IMG/VR virus record: IMGVR_UViG_3300032282_001083
Span: 1-31,263 of that record
Reading direction: 5' to 3' (one strand)
Source of the DNA: a virus
Length of the DNA: 31,263 nucleotides
The translations under genes and the position numbers were made by a program. Below are positions 1 through 5,541 of the stretch, one piece after another. How positions within the stretch are numbered: the stretch's first letter is position 1; the number at the start of each line of letters is the position of its first letter. The notes beneath the pieces are model-generated. The model was not told the DNA's origin, did not search any database, and was given only the letters and a program-made list of their open reading frames with translations.

Positions 1-29
1 AACGGTACGTCTTGCTTTCTGGGCAACAA

Positions 30-64
30 AAAGCCCCAAGGTGGAATCAGCACCAAGGGGCTTT
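30..64 (-). terminator. Rho-independent terminator, probably for leftward transcripts
   Basis: An 8-bp perfect stem (30-37 with 57-64, AAAGCCCC/GGGGCTTT) encloses a second 4-bp stem (40-43 with 51-54) and a 7-nt loop. On the minus strand the stem is followed by a run of five or more T. On the plus strand it is followed by only three T, so leftward termination is favoured. It would end the leftward left-arm transcripts or a short RNA starting near 130-160. Confidence 0.7.
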
Positions 65-135
65 CTATGGATGACCCAATCATCAACTGATCGGAAAATA
101 GACTGCCTTTAGCTCTGATTCAGCTACCTGACCAA
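30..135 (-). ncRNA. Possible small structured RNA (weak candidate)
   Basis: Positions 1-196 contain no convincing gene. Read leftward, a TTGACA hexamer (157-162) is followed by a poor -10 (TATTCT at 136-141, only 15 bp away). Then come a 5-bp hairpin (110-114 with 122-126, 7-nt loop), a second 5-bp hairpin (70-74 with 80-84, 5-nt loop) and the terminator at 30-64. This arrangement fits a short RNA of about 100 nt, but the promoter is weak and no known RNA family is recognised. It could equally be the untranslated tail of the 45-residue gene upstream. Confidence 0.2.
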
Positions 136-196
136 AGAATACTATCACACTTTCTTTGTCAAGCATTCCGGCAAACTATTTTATGGGGACAATTAC

Positions 197-334
197 TTAC
201 TCCCTGTCCGCATCATTGTCATCCTCCCATGATTTCCAGAAGCTATTGAAACTGCAATAGAAAATGATTGGCAAGATGATGCCAACGGCTATTGCGATGG
301 AGAACACTATCGCTATTGTTTTTATGTGTTGCAT
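197..334 (-). CDS. Small single-span membrane protein, 45 aa
   Basis: A short leftward reading frame encodes 45 residues. Residues 5-27 form one hydrophobic segment (KTIAIVFSIAIAVGIILPII and following), and the tail is short and acidic (WEDDNDADRE). This is the layout of a single-span inner-membrane peptide with a charged end. The start at 334 is preceded by two TATAAT hexamers within 20 bp, which suggests its own promoter. It lies downstream of the left-arm genes and upstream of the terminator at 30-64. No family is recognised. Small phage membrane peptides often serve in lysis or superinfection control, but nothing here proves that. Confidence 0.5.
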   Translation of the reverse strand: MQHIKTIAIVFSIAIAVGIILPIIFYCSFNSFWKSWEDDNDADRE

Positions 335-352
335 ATTATATTTGATATTATA
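335..352 (-). promoter_or_regulatory. Candidate promoter, -10 elements for the 45-aa gene
   Basis: Reading leftward, two exact TATAAT hexamers lie at 347-352 and 335-340, in an AT-rich stretch directly upstream of the start codon at 334. No good -35 is present at the usual distance. If the 347-352 copy is used, the transcript would have a very short leader. Confidence 0.35.
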
Positions 353-414
353 TCTCGTTTTTGGGCTTTAAGCTATCATAAATTAGTGGTTAGCTGTGCC
401 ATTAAACCGCCATT

Positions 415-439
415 CCTTGCGTTTTAAGGCGATTTGACG
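415..439 (+). repeat. 25-bp dispersed direct repeat, copy 1
   Basis: CCTTGCG, one variable base, TTTAAG, three variable bases, then ATTTGACG. The same pattern recurs in the same orientation at 18879-18903, with 21 of 25 positions identical. This copy lies in the non-coding gap between two leftward genes. It may be a promoter or protein-binding site. Confidence 0.5.
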
Positions 440-469
440 GCTTGTAAGGGTAAAGACTGCCACTTGCTG

Positions 470-493
470 AAAAAAGCACGGTTAAACCTGCTT
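470..493 (-). terminator. Probable terminator at the end of the amidotransferase operon
   Basis: On the minus strand AAGCAGG, a TTTAA loop, then CC-G-TGCTT forms a 7-bp stem with one bulged base, followed by T residues (470-473). It overlaps the stop codon of the small gene that ends at 482, a compact arrangement common in phages. Confidence 0.45.
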
Positions 494-715
494 GCTGAAG
501 GGTTGAAGGCTCAAAGCGAGGCTCCGCCTACGCCCAGCGAGAGGCAGCATAAACTTGTAGTCGCCCTCGACGTGCGCCAGCATGGCATCCACAATGCGGC
601 CATGAGGTACGCCGAATTGAATACGCCAGGCATCCATCTTCTTCTTAGTCGTGGCAGAGATGACAATGGGAGGAATCCTCACTCGCTTGCCATCTGGTTG
701 TAGTGTGCGTGCCAT
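482..715 (-). CDS. Small basic protein, possibly ribbon-helix-helix, 77 aa
   Basis: A 77-residue basic protein. Near the N-terminus the segment RIPPIVISATTKKKMDAWR resembles a beta strand followed by a helix, and GRIVDAMLAHVEGD follows as a second helix. This is the general plan of ribbon-helix-helix DNA-binding proteins, but the match is by eye and weak. The start at 715 lies only 2 bp beyond the stop of the amidotransferase gene, so the two are almost certainly co-transcribed. The protein could be an autoregulator of the amidoligase/amidotransferase group or an accessory factor. A rightward frame on the opposite strand (434-703, TTG start) was judged a shadow. Confidence 0.6.
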   Translation of the reverse strand: MARTLQPDGKRVRIPPIVISATTKKKMDAWRIQFGVPHGRIVDAMLAHVEGDYKFMLPLAGRRRSLALSLQPFSKQV

Positions 716-717
716 AA

Positions 718-1530
718 TTATTCATGCCAGCCAAGCTCCATCGCATCTTGTTGGCTCTGTGCAGCTTCACGCACTCGCCAGTTGGTGCTGTTGGCATACT
801 TGGTGAAGATGTCGCCGCCAATAGCCTTGGCTGCGGCCTTCTCTAAACGCTTGTCTGCCTCTGCTGGGATGAAGTTCTCTACGGAGTAAACCTCACCATC
901 CACGAATGACGTATGCGTGTTGGCCTTGTAGTCTGATAGGTAGTTGGAGCCAAGCGCATTGAGTAGCTGTGGAGTTGTAGCAAATGCCCAGCCATCTGCA
1001 ATCCTGCCCACCTTGAGCTGTGCCTTGTCGTCTCGCACAACATCGAGCACAGTCTTGCCCCTAATGCGCTGGATGATGGCAAACGCATAGTAGCCTGAGA
1101 TGTCACGGGCCACAGCATCAATGCCATCTGCCTTCCATGCGTGCAGCAACAGCTCGGAGTCGCAAGTCGATTCCGTATTATGGAAACGCTTAGACGACAC
1201 GATGCCGTTGTGCACCAGCGCAGAGTTGTTGCCCAGCATAGGATGGGTGTTGGCCACATTGACGCCACACGTTGCCGTGCGGCCATGAATGATGAGCGCG
1301 CCACCATCGCTCTTGAGCCCATTACCCTCTGAGAATGCAGCACAGAATGCTGGCAAGTCAGGAAGCAATGATGCCTGTGAACTCTTGACGTATCCAATCT
1401 TTCCATTCGGGCTAACCCACGCTGCACCGAATCCGTCTCTCTCTGTCTTGGACATTTCTGTCCAAGCATTGACAATGATAGTACCAAGTTTGGTGCTGTC
1501 ATGCTTAGTAACGATTGCTAATTTACACAT
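718..1530 (-). CDS. Class II glutamine amidotransferase, 270 aa
   Basis: An Ntn-hydrolase glutaminase of the GATase II family. The start places Cys at residue 2 (MCKLAIV), the catalytic nucleophile freed when Met is removed. Family motifs follow in order: HGRTATCG (82-89), NTHPM (94-98), HNG (107-109) and DSE (124-126), then GYYAFAI (146-152) and RDD (166-168). These bind glutamine and release ammonia from it. No sugar-isomerase, asparagine-synthetase or other synthetase domain is attached, so ammonia must be passed to a separate partner. The amidoligase gene immediately upstream is the obvious candidate. The start has an A/C-rich leader without a clear Shine-Dalgarno sequence. The family assignment is secure; the substrate and product are unknown. 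Confidence 0.9.
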   Translation of the reverse strand: MCKLAIVTKHDSTKLGTIIVNAWTEMSKTERDGFGAAWVSPNGKIGYVKSSQASLLPDLPAFCAAFSEGNGLKSDGGALIIHGRTATCGVNVANTHPMLGNNSALVHNGIVSSKRFHNTESTCDSELLLHAWKADGIDAVARDISGYYAFAIIQRIRGKTVLDVVRDDKAQLKVGRIADGWAFATTPQLLNALGSNYLSDYKANTHTSFVDGEVYSVENFIPAEADKRLEKAAAKAIGGDIFTKYANSTNWRVREAAQSQQDAMELGWHE

Positions 1531-1570
1531 ATGTTTGTTTGTTTTGTACTTCCAACCGAGGAAGACATGA

Positions 1571-1594
1571 CAGCCCCCAATTGCTTAGGGGCTG
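1571..1594 (-). promoter_or_regulatory. Hairpin between amidoligase and amidotransferase genes
   Basis: CAGCCCC (1571-1577) and GGGGCTG (1588-1594) form a perfect 7-bp stem with a 10-nt loop in the 70-bp gap between the two genes. No T-run follows on the minus strand, so it is not a typical terminator. It may be an RNA processing or stability element that sets the ratio of the two enzymes. Confidence 0.45.
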
Positions 1595-1600
1595 GATGAC

Positions 1601-2608
1601 TCACTCGTTCTCTGCGTTTGGCGTAGTGCTGTTATACTGAGCAGGATTGAGTTGAGCATGGCGTTTAAGCCAATAGCTCCGCTCATACTCAGTCAACGGC
1701 AACTGCGACAATGCAGCAACTCCTTGTGCTCCCGCCTTGGGCTTGGTATTGAGCACAAACAGTAGCTCCACTAGACGAATCCACGCAATGATTTTCGTAT
1801 AATCCACGGTGCCGCTGTGCAAGCGTATTTCCAGCGTCTTATACTTGCGGAACGCTGTGAAGTTGACGGCTCGATAGCGATTGGTCTCAGAGAAACTAAG
1901 CGCAGCGTAGTCATTGTTGTTGCGCCGACTCTCTGGCACGAACTCCTTGAGTGCAATGAGCCATGCAGTCATACGCTTGGCAATAGCGCGAACATCGGCC
2001 TCCACACGCCCACGACAATCGAGATGGACATGAAGCCCACACGATGTGTTCACCTTGTGGTCTGATATGAGCGAACAGAAACGATGGAGTCGCATTTCTA
2101 ACTCGCTGCGCTTGAGAAGTATTTTATACTCCACAGGCTGCGTGTTGGGAAAAGAGCGTATGCTTCCATCACCAGTTTCGCGGCTCCATACTGGCAGCTC
2201 TATTTTCCTACCATCTGGACGGCAACACTCAATCTCCACGCCAATCGCTCTGTCATAGCGAAAGGTTTGGGGAATGAGCGGTTGGTTTTTGATGCGCTCA
2301 AGGAGTCCATTTTTGACTAGCCTATCGCCGTTAGCACGTTGGCAACGACGGCGAAGCTCCAGCATATCAATGCGTTTTTGATTGGAACGATAGCGCATTG
2401 TGTCCAGAAGACACGTTTTTATGCTGTCTTCGCATTCGCCGTTTTGTCTGGCGCGTATTGCGAAGTGTTTTGCCCACTGTCTCTGGGTATACTCGTCGAT
2501 GAAGCTAAACCTCGGCAACGAGTAACGCTTTCCATTCATGAAACCACGGGTGCCTATGCTTTGACAGGCTCCCTCGGCATACTCTGGCATTTCTATATTA
2601 CTTCTCAT
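1601..2608 (-). CDS. Amidoligase-family enzyme (COOH-NH2 ligase), 335 aa
   Basis: This matches the putative amidoligase family, distant relatives of glutamine synthetase and gamma-glutamylcysteine synthetase. Visible motifs in order are GVEIE (123-127, metal/ATP-binding glutamates), GDGSI (146-150), VEYK (159-162), CGLHVHLD (190-197), YRAVNF (245-250) and TLEIRLHSGT (258-267). The first 115 residues are basic and helical and are not part of the recognised core. Family members are predicted to join an amine to a carboxylate using ATP. The class II amidotransferase that follows could supply ammonia or a glutamyl group. The leader carries three tandem hairpins (2630-2686). The true substrate, such as a cell-wall peptide, a protein or a small molecule, cannot be read from sequence. 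Confidence 0.88.
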   Translation of the reverse strand: MRSNIEMPEYAEGACQSIGTRGFMNGKRYSLPRFSFIDEYTQRQWAKHFAIRARQNGECEDSIKTCLLDTMRYRSNQKRIDMLELRRRCQRANGDRLVKNGLLERIKNQPLIPQTFRYDRAIGVEIECCRPDGRKIELPVWSRETGDGSIRSFPNTQPVEYKILLKRSELEMRLHRFCSLISDHKVNTSCGLHVHLDCRGRVEADVRAIAKRMTAWLIALKEFVPESRRNNNDYAALSFSETNRYRAVNFTAFRKYKTLEIRLHSGTVDYTKIIAWIRLVELLFVLNTKPKAGAQGVAALSQLPLTEYERSYWLKRHAQLNPAQYNSTTPNAENE

Positions 2609-2629
2609 TTTTATTTGTATCTATGTTGA

Positions 2630-2686
2630 GACGACTGGCCTCGTCAGTTGTGGAAACTACCACAAGACAACGCTTTAGTGCGTTGT
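2630..2686 (-). promoter_or_regulatory. Three tandem hairpins in the amidoligase leader
   Basis: Three perfect stem-loops stand side by side between the stop at 2698 and the amidoligase start at 2608. They are 7 bp (2667-2673 with 2680-2686), 6 bp (2648-2653 with 2660-2665) and 5 bp (2630-2634 with 2641-2645). All three loops are exactly 6 nt, and only 1 and 2 bases separate the stems. No T-run follows on the minus strand, so a simple terminator is unlikely. The start codon lies about 20 nt downstream. The array may be an RNA processing site, a protein-binding leader or a structured switch. Confidence 0.6.
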
Positions 2687-2697
2687 TTCGGCCTTAC

Positions 2698-3054
2698 TTA
2701 ATTGCTCGATGCTTTGAATGGATTTTTTGCAATTGCAACGATTAAATCATCTACATATTCTTCGTCATTTGAATTACTATCTATGCTGTCCCGCACTTCG
2801 TCGAAATAAATGCATTCAGGCGAGTCATCAAAATTATCAGGATGGTCTGTATCCCATTGGTAACCGCCCCAAGAAAAGTTTGGCTCCCAATGGAAATTTA
2901 TGGTAAATCGGCCTATTGTTATTACTTTGCATTCTTCATCAATTTCTGCTTTAATTTTTTCTAATGTTTCAACGACTTTACGCGCCGAGACAAGTGCTTG
3001 TAGGATTTCCGCATAGTCTGCATACATTTTTTGTTTTTGTTCATAACTATTCAT
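2698..3054 (-). CDS. Hypothetical protein, 118 aa, acidic
   Basis: No family is recognised. The N-terminal 45 residues are predicted helical and possibly coiled coil (YADYAEILQALVSARKVVET and onward). A short strand segment with aromatic residues follows (INFHWEPNFSWGGYQWD), and the end is strongly acidic (DDSPECIYFDEVRDSIDSNS region). Its ATG overlaps the TGA of the transglycosylase-like gene (ATGA at 3051-3054), so translation of the two is probably coupled. This suggests related timing, not necessarily related function. Confidence 0.7.
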   Translation of the reverse strand: MNSYEQKQKMYADYAEILQALVSARKVVETLEKIKAEIDEECKVITIGRFTINFHWEPNFSWGGYQWDTDHPDNFDDSPECIYFDEVRDSIDSNSNDEEYVDDLIVAIAKNPFKASSN

Positions 3055-3392
3055 AATTTTGCCTTAATTTTATTCCAATATTTTTGCGTTGTTTGTTTAT
3101 TTGGGCCAGTTGGCCCACCATTCCAGACCTTTGCTCTCACTTCGTCGGTTATGGGCATTCCATAGCGTTTGCCGTAGTGCGTTGTGTAAACGTCGAACAT
3201 TTGTTTAGACTTGTCAAAAGAAAACCTGTCGTCCATGCGGAAGACAGGCTTGCCGAGAATGCGATTGCAGTCTCGCACTGTGATGGCCCACGTTTGCGCT
3301 GGCCCAACTGCTTTGCCATTGTCACCAATTGCAAGACAGTTGCCGCCGCTTTCGACCGCTACAATCGCAGCGAACAATATTGTTGAGAGCAT
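3051..3392 (-). CDS. Small lytic transglycosylase/lysozyme-like protein, 113 aa
   Basis: This resembles short phage transglycosylase-like proteins. A first helix ends in the catalytic-type glutamate (FAAIVAVESGGN, Glu14), followed by AIGDNGKAVGPAQ and DCNRILG. The C-terminus reads RAKVWNGGPTGPNKQTTQKY, as expected for the lysozyme fold around the substrate cleft. It would cut the glycan strands of peptidoglycan. The start at 3392 is chosen because it lies one base after the stop of the upstream gene and right before the catalytic helix. A start 10 codons upstream (3422) would add unrelated residues. No clear secretion signal precedes the helix. It is far from the holin (17995), so it may be an entry or virion enzyme rather than the endolysin, or the lysis genes may be split. 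Confidence 0.75.
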   Translation of the reverse strand: MLSTILFAAIVAVESGGNCLAIGDNGKAVGPAQTWAITVRDCNRILGKPVFRMDDRFSFDKSKQMFDVYTTHYGKRYGMPITDEVRAKVWNGGPTGPNKQTTQKYWNKIKAKL

Positions 3393-3393
3393 T

Positions 3394-3714
3394 TTAGTTG
3401 AGCTTGGCGAGCATGGCCTCAATCTTAGCCTTCTCTTTCAACAGCTTGGCGCGTTCGTCTTGTGTTCCACGAAGAGTGAGCGTAACAACGGGAACGCCAT
3501 TTTTCAGCGTGCGACGTTTCTCGCCCACTAGGGTGAGTCCTTCATGCTCGATGAGCGTGCCAATTTGCGACGGAGTCAGTTGCATGAGCCGTGCTTTCTT
3601 TTCAGCGCGGAACTGTTTAATTTCAGCGCGGTGAGTTTCCATCATCTCTTTGGAGAAAGAGTTAGTGGTGTTTACAATCTGTTCGATTTCGTTGTTGTAG
3701 GTTGCGAGTTGCAT
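3394..3714 (-). CDS. Hypothetical helical protein, 106 aa
   Basis: No family is recognised. The protein is charged and mostly helical. A Lys/Glu-rich segment (ETHRAEIKQFRAEKKARLMQ) leads into LTPSQIGTLIEHEGLTL, then a strand pair around GVPVVTLTLRGTQ, and a C-terminal amphipathic helix (KLLKEKAKIEAMLAKL). The start at 3714 is preferred to one at 3801 because it follows an A-rich leader with AGAAAG, and the upstream extension looks non-coding. It is the first gene of the leftward arm, directly next to the large control region, so it may be expressed early. Confidence 0.65.
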   Translation of the reverse strand: MQLATYNNEIEQIVNTTNSFSKEMMETHRAEIKQFRAEKKARLMQLTPSQIGTLIEHEGLTLVGEKRRTLKNGVPVVTLTLRGTQDERAKLLKEKAKIEAMLAKLN

Positions 3715-4212
3715 TTTGTTTGTCTTTCTATTTTGTGGATTTTGGCCGTCGCGACGTGCGACGTTACACCCTTGCGCTGCGATGAAGCAATCCACTTGCA
3801 AGGGAATACAAGGCGAGCCTTACGGTCTTTGACGGAACCACCCATGCTCGCCTCGCTTTGTGTCTTTGCGCTTGTCACGTTCACTCGACACAAGTGAACC
3901 GCGCGCCCCTCGGCTTTCCTGAGTTGCAATCCACCTTGCAATGGCTCCCTAGACAGGATGGGCTCATGCTCGTCATCCTGCTTGCTCGCGGCCACCTCTC
4001 GGCACCGCGCTAGCTCTTCGCCTTGCTACTTCGTGTGATTGCTTTGCGGGTCTTCGCGCCTTTGCGCTCGCCGCTTTCCTCGTGTGCTGAACTGTCAAAG
4101 AACTACCGACGCCACCCATCATGTGTATACCTCTTTAGATTTCAATCACCATTTTTTCAAATCGGGATTCGCGCCATATCAATCAACACTTTACGACATA
4201 AAACAGTTTTAC

Positions 4213-4294
4213 CGGACTGTCAGATTTACTAGGGGAAACGCTAAGGGAAACGCACGGGGAAAGGAAACAGACGGACGCAATCGGACTGTCAGAT
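4213..4294. repeat. Direct repeats next to the parS-like site
   Basis: The 13-mer CGGACTGTCAGAT occurs at 4213-4225 and 4282-4294. Between the copies GGGAAACGC occurs at 4233-4241 and 4245-4253, with a related GGGGAAAGG from 4257. Short spaced direct repeats like these are typical of binding sites for a replication initiator or regulator (iteron-like), but no initiator gene is in the window. Confidence 0.5.
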
Positions 4295-4309
4295 GTTCCA
4301 CGTGGAACA
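4294..4309. other. parS-like centromere site (ParB-binding palindrome)
   Basis: TGTTCCACGTGGAACA is a perfect 16-bp palindrome. It matches the conserved bacterial chromosomal parS form, TGTTnCACGTGnAACA, with the CACGTG core. Host ParB (Spo0J) proteins bind such sites, load SMC and drive chromosome segregation. No parA or parB gene is seen in the window, so either the phage genes lie outside or the host proteins are used. The family of sites is established; occupancy here is inferred. Confidence 0.7.
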
Positions 4310-4314
4310 ATGCA

Positions 4315-4340
4315 TTTTCCCTTTTCGCGAAAACGGAAAA
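4315..4340. repeat. Near-perfect 26-bp palindrome centred on TCGCGA
   Basis: TTTTCC-C-TTTTCGCGAAAA-C-GGAAAA has 12 of 13 base pairs symmetrical, the only mismatch being C/C at 4321/4334. It begins 5 bp after the parS-like site. The octamer AATGCATT brackets it (from 4309 and from 4352). It could be a binding site for a dimeric protein or a cruciform. Confidence 0.6.
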
Positions 4341-4409
4341 CAGGCACGTCGAATGCATTTGCCTCTCCCCTTGAAAATGCCTTCACGCGATGCCCACCAA
4401 TACCCAGAC

Positions 4410-4544
4410 ACGCCCGCACGCCCGTATTAACGCCCGTATTGACGTACCCGCGCGTAGATAGGCACGCACGCCCGCGCTAATGCGCCCGCGCCCGCCCGCA
4501 TACGCACGTCCGCACGCCCGCGCGCGTACCTAGGGGGGGAGGGG
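4410..4544. repeat. GC-rich ACGCCCG repeat tract ending in a G-run
   Basis: ACGCCCG occurs exactly at 4410, 4418, 4430, 4468 and 4514, with GCGCCCG and CCGCCCG variants between, so C and G are unusually concentrated. ACGCCCGTATT is repeated at 4418 and 4430. The tract ends in seven G, A, four G (4533-4544). Its composition is unlike anything else in the window. The function is unknown. It could be a packaging recognition site, part of an origin or a foreign insertion. Confidence 0.6.
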
Positions 4545-4840
4545 ATTCGTTTGCGTGGGGTGTGGCTGACTGTTAATTGGTTAGAATCGACCGTTTAAAA
4601 ATTATTCTAAATGGGGGCTCCAGTCTCATTTCAATTTGCTTCTGGTTGGAACTGTTACCAAAGCGTGCCACTTGTTAGGAAGTGTAAAGGAAACGCCACT
4701 TTTCCATCTATGTTTAAGAAACATGTACAACTATGTTATTGGCTTCATTACCAGAAATAGCTTGACAAGTGTTTGTTTTCCCCCTCACACTCCCCCTTTC
4801 TTTTACAAGTTTCTTTTAATTTTTAGTTAAACAATAGCAA

Positions 4841-5335
4841 ATGTCTGAAGAGCAAGAGAGCACGATTTTTCTTACTTCCATAGTGGAAGCGGATAGTCGT
4901 ACCTTGGAAGCGCGAGAGCCAACTAAGGCTATGCTGTGTTTAGAGCTTCTGGCGGATGGGAGTACATGGCAGGAAGTGGCGGATAGCACGGGTTGGAGCT
5001 TCAATCAAATAAGCTCGGTGAAGTCTAGGCATGAGCTTGCCATTGACATTAGGAAGAAGCAACTTGCAGCTGATGGCTTTGAGATGGCTGAGGGCATTAG
5101 GCTTCTGATGAAACAGAAAATGGCTATGCTGGCAGACAATCCAGATGCCTTGGCTAAGGTGAACGTCAAAGACTTGGCCCTGTCCTACGGTATAGCCGTG
5201 GATAAAGGTATGCAAGCCTTAGGGGAGAACAAGATGGTCATTGAGCATAAAGCGGGTAAGCCCAGCCTAGAGGATGCTATGAAAGCCATTGAGGATGCTA
5301 GAGCCGCGCTTCAGAAGGAAGCCATAGAAGTATGA
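4841..5335 (+). CDS. terS: Probable terminase small subunit, 164 aa
   Basis: This protein would recognise phage DNA and hand it to the large terminase. A helix-turn-helix is visible at the N-terminal third (STWQEVADSTGWSFNQISSV), followed by long helices suited to ring assembly and a charged C-terminus that could contact the large subunit. Its place directly before the large terminase gene is the classic arrangement, and the length suits the family. The primary sequence alone is not diagnostic. The start has an A-rich leader and no Shine-Dalgarno sequence. The adjoining repeat region may contain its recognition site. It overlaps the next gene by ATGA. Confidence 0.7.
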   Translation: MSEEQESTIFLTSIVEADSRTLEAREPTKAMLCLELLADGSTWQEVADSTGWSFNQISSVKSRHELAIDIRKKQLAADGFEMAEGIRLLMKQKMAMLADNPDALAKVNVKDLALSYGIAVDKGMQALGENKMVIEHKAGKPSLEDAMKAIEDARAALQKEAIEV

Positions 5336-5541
5336 AAATTAAGTTAACATCGTTCATTAAAAGCCCAATTGTTATTGATGATGAGTTTGTTGTTGTTGCG
5401 CTAACTCCCCGTGGTTGCATAAACACATTAAGAAATTTCATCATCAAAGATGGCCGCAAAGTAAAAAACGCTTGGTACAATCGTTATACCGATGGCAATA
5501 ACTATCGCGCCAATCTTTTAATTAAATGGGAAAGCGTATGA
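5332..5541 (+). CDS. Hypothetical protein between terminase genes, 69 aa
   Basis: A small basic, strand-rich protein (IKLTSFIKSPIVIDDEFVVV, then LTPRGCINTLRNFIIKDGRK). Its ATG overlaps the TGA of the small terminase gene, and its TGA overlaps the preferred ATG of the large terminase gene, so all three are translationally coupled. An AAGGAAG sequence lies upstream of the start. No family is recognised. It might be a packaging accessory or a small inserted gene. Confidence 0.6.
   Translation: MKIKLTSFIKSPIVIDDEFVVVALTPRGCINTLRNFIIKDGRKVKNAWYNRYTDGNNYRANLLIKWESV

Larger units (their letters stand above)
3715..4840. other. Divergent control region, no convincing gene
   Basis: About 1.1 kb separates the leftward arm from the rightward virion arm. 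Several short frames cross it on both strands, but none has a plausible protein composition or a coupled start. Positions 3715-4110 are CG-rich, with an inverted repeat CGTCGC/GCGACG (3747-3763), a 7-bp inverted repeat GTTCACT/AGTGAAC (3879-3899) and a repeated GCAATCCAC(C)TTGCAA (3787-3801 and 3926-3941). A leftward TTGACA lies at 4093-4098 without a good -10. Positions 4120-4210 are AT-rich. The parS-like site, palindrome and repeats follow (4213-4360), then the GC-rich array (4410-4544) and an inverted repeat TTAGAAT/ATTCTAA (4581-4610). A rightward TTGACA is at 4762-4767. The layout suits an origin, partition or packaging region. Confidence 0.6.

Noticed and set aside
434-703. Rightward 89-residue frame opposite the small basic gene
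   Set aside because: TTG start, no coupled neighbour, and it mirrors the better-supported leftward gene of the same operon.
879-1502. Second long leftward frame inside the amidotransferase gene
   Set aside because: It is in another frame of a gene with complete family motifs. Its composition (Ser, Arg, Cys, Met-rich) is typical of a shadow.
3672-3995. Leftward 107-residue frame in the control region
   Set aside because: Low-plausibility composition, overlaps the start of a better gene, no ribosome site or family resemblance.
4039-4374. Rightward 111-residue frame across the parS-like site
   Set aside because: It crosses the palindromes and repeats, has no recognisable domain and no ribosome site.
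4581-4622. Possible tRNA relic: GGTTAGAAT-like D arm followed by GGGGGCTCCA, matching the tRNA-Thr 3' end
   Set aside because: Only 10 bases match and no anticodon or T arm can be drawn. A chance 10-base match in 31 kb is not rare.
4636-4830. Rightward 64-residue hydrophobic-ending frame before the small terminase
   Set aside because: It has no coupled gene, a proline/phenylalanine-rich end caused by pyrimidine tracts, and sits where a promoter or leader is expected.
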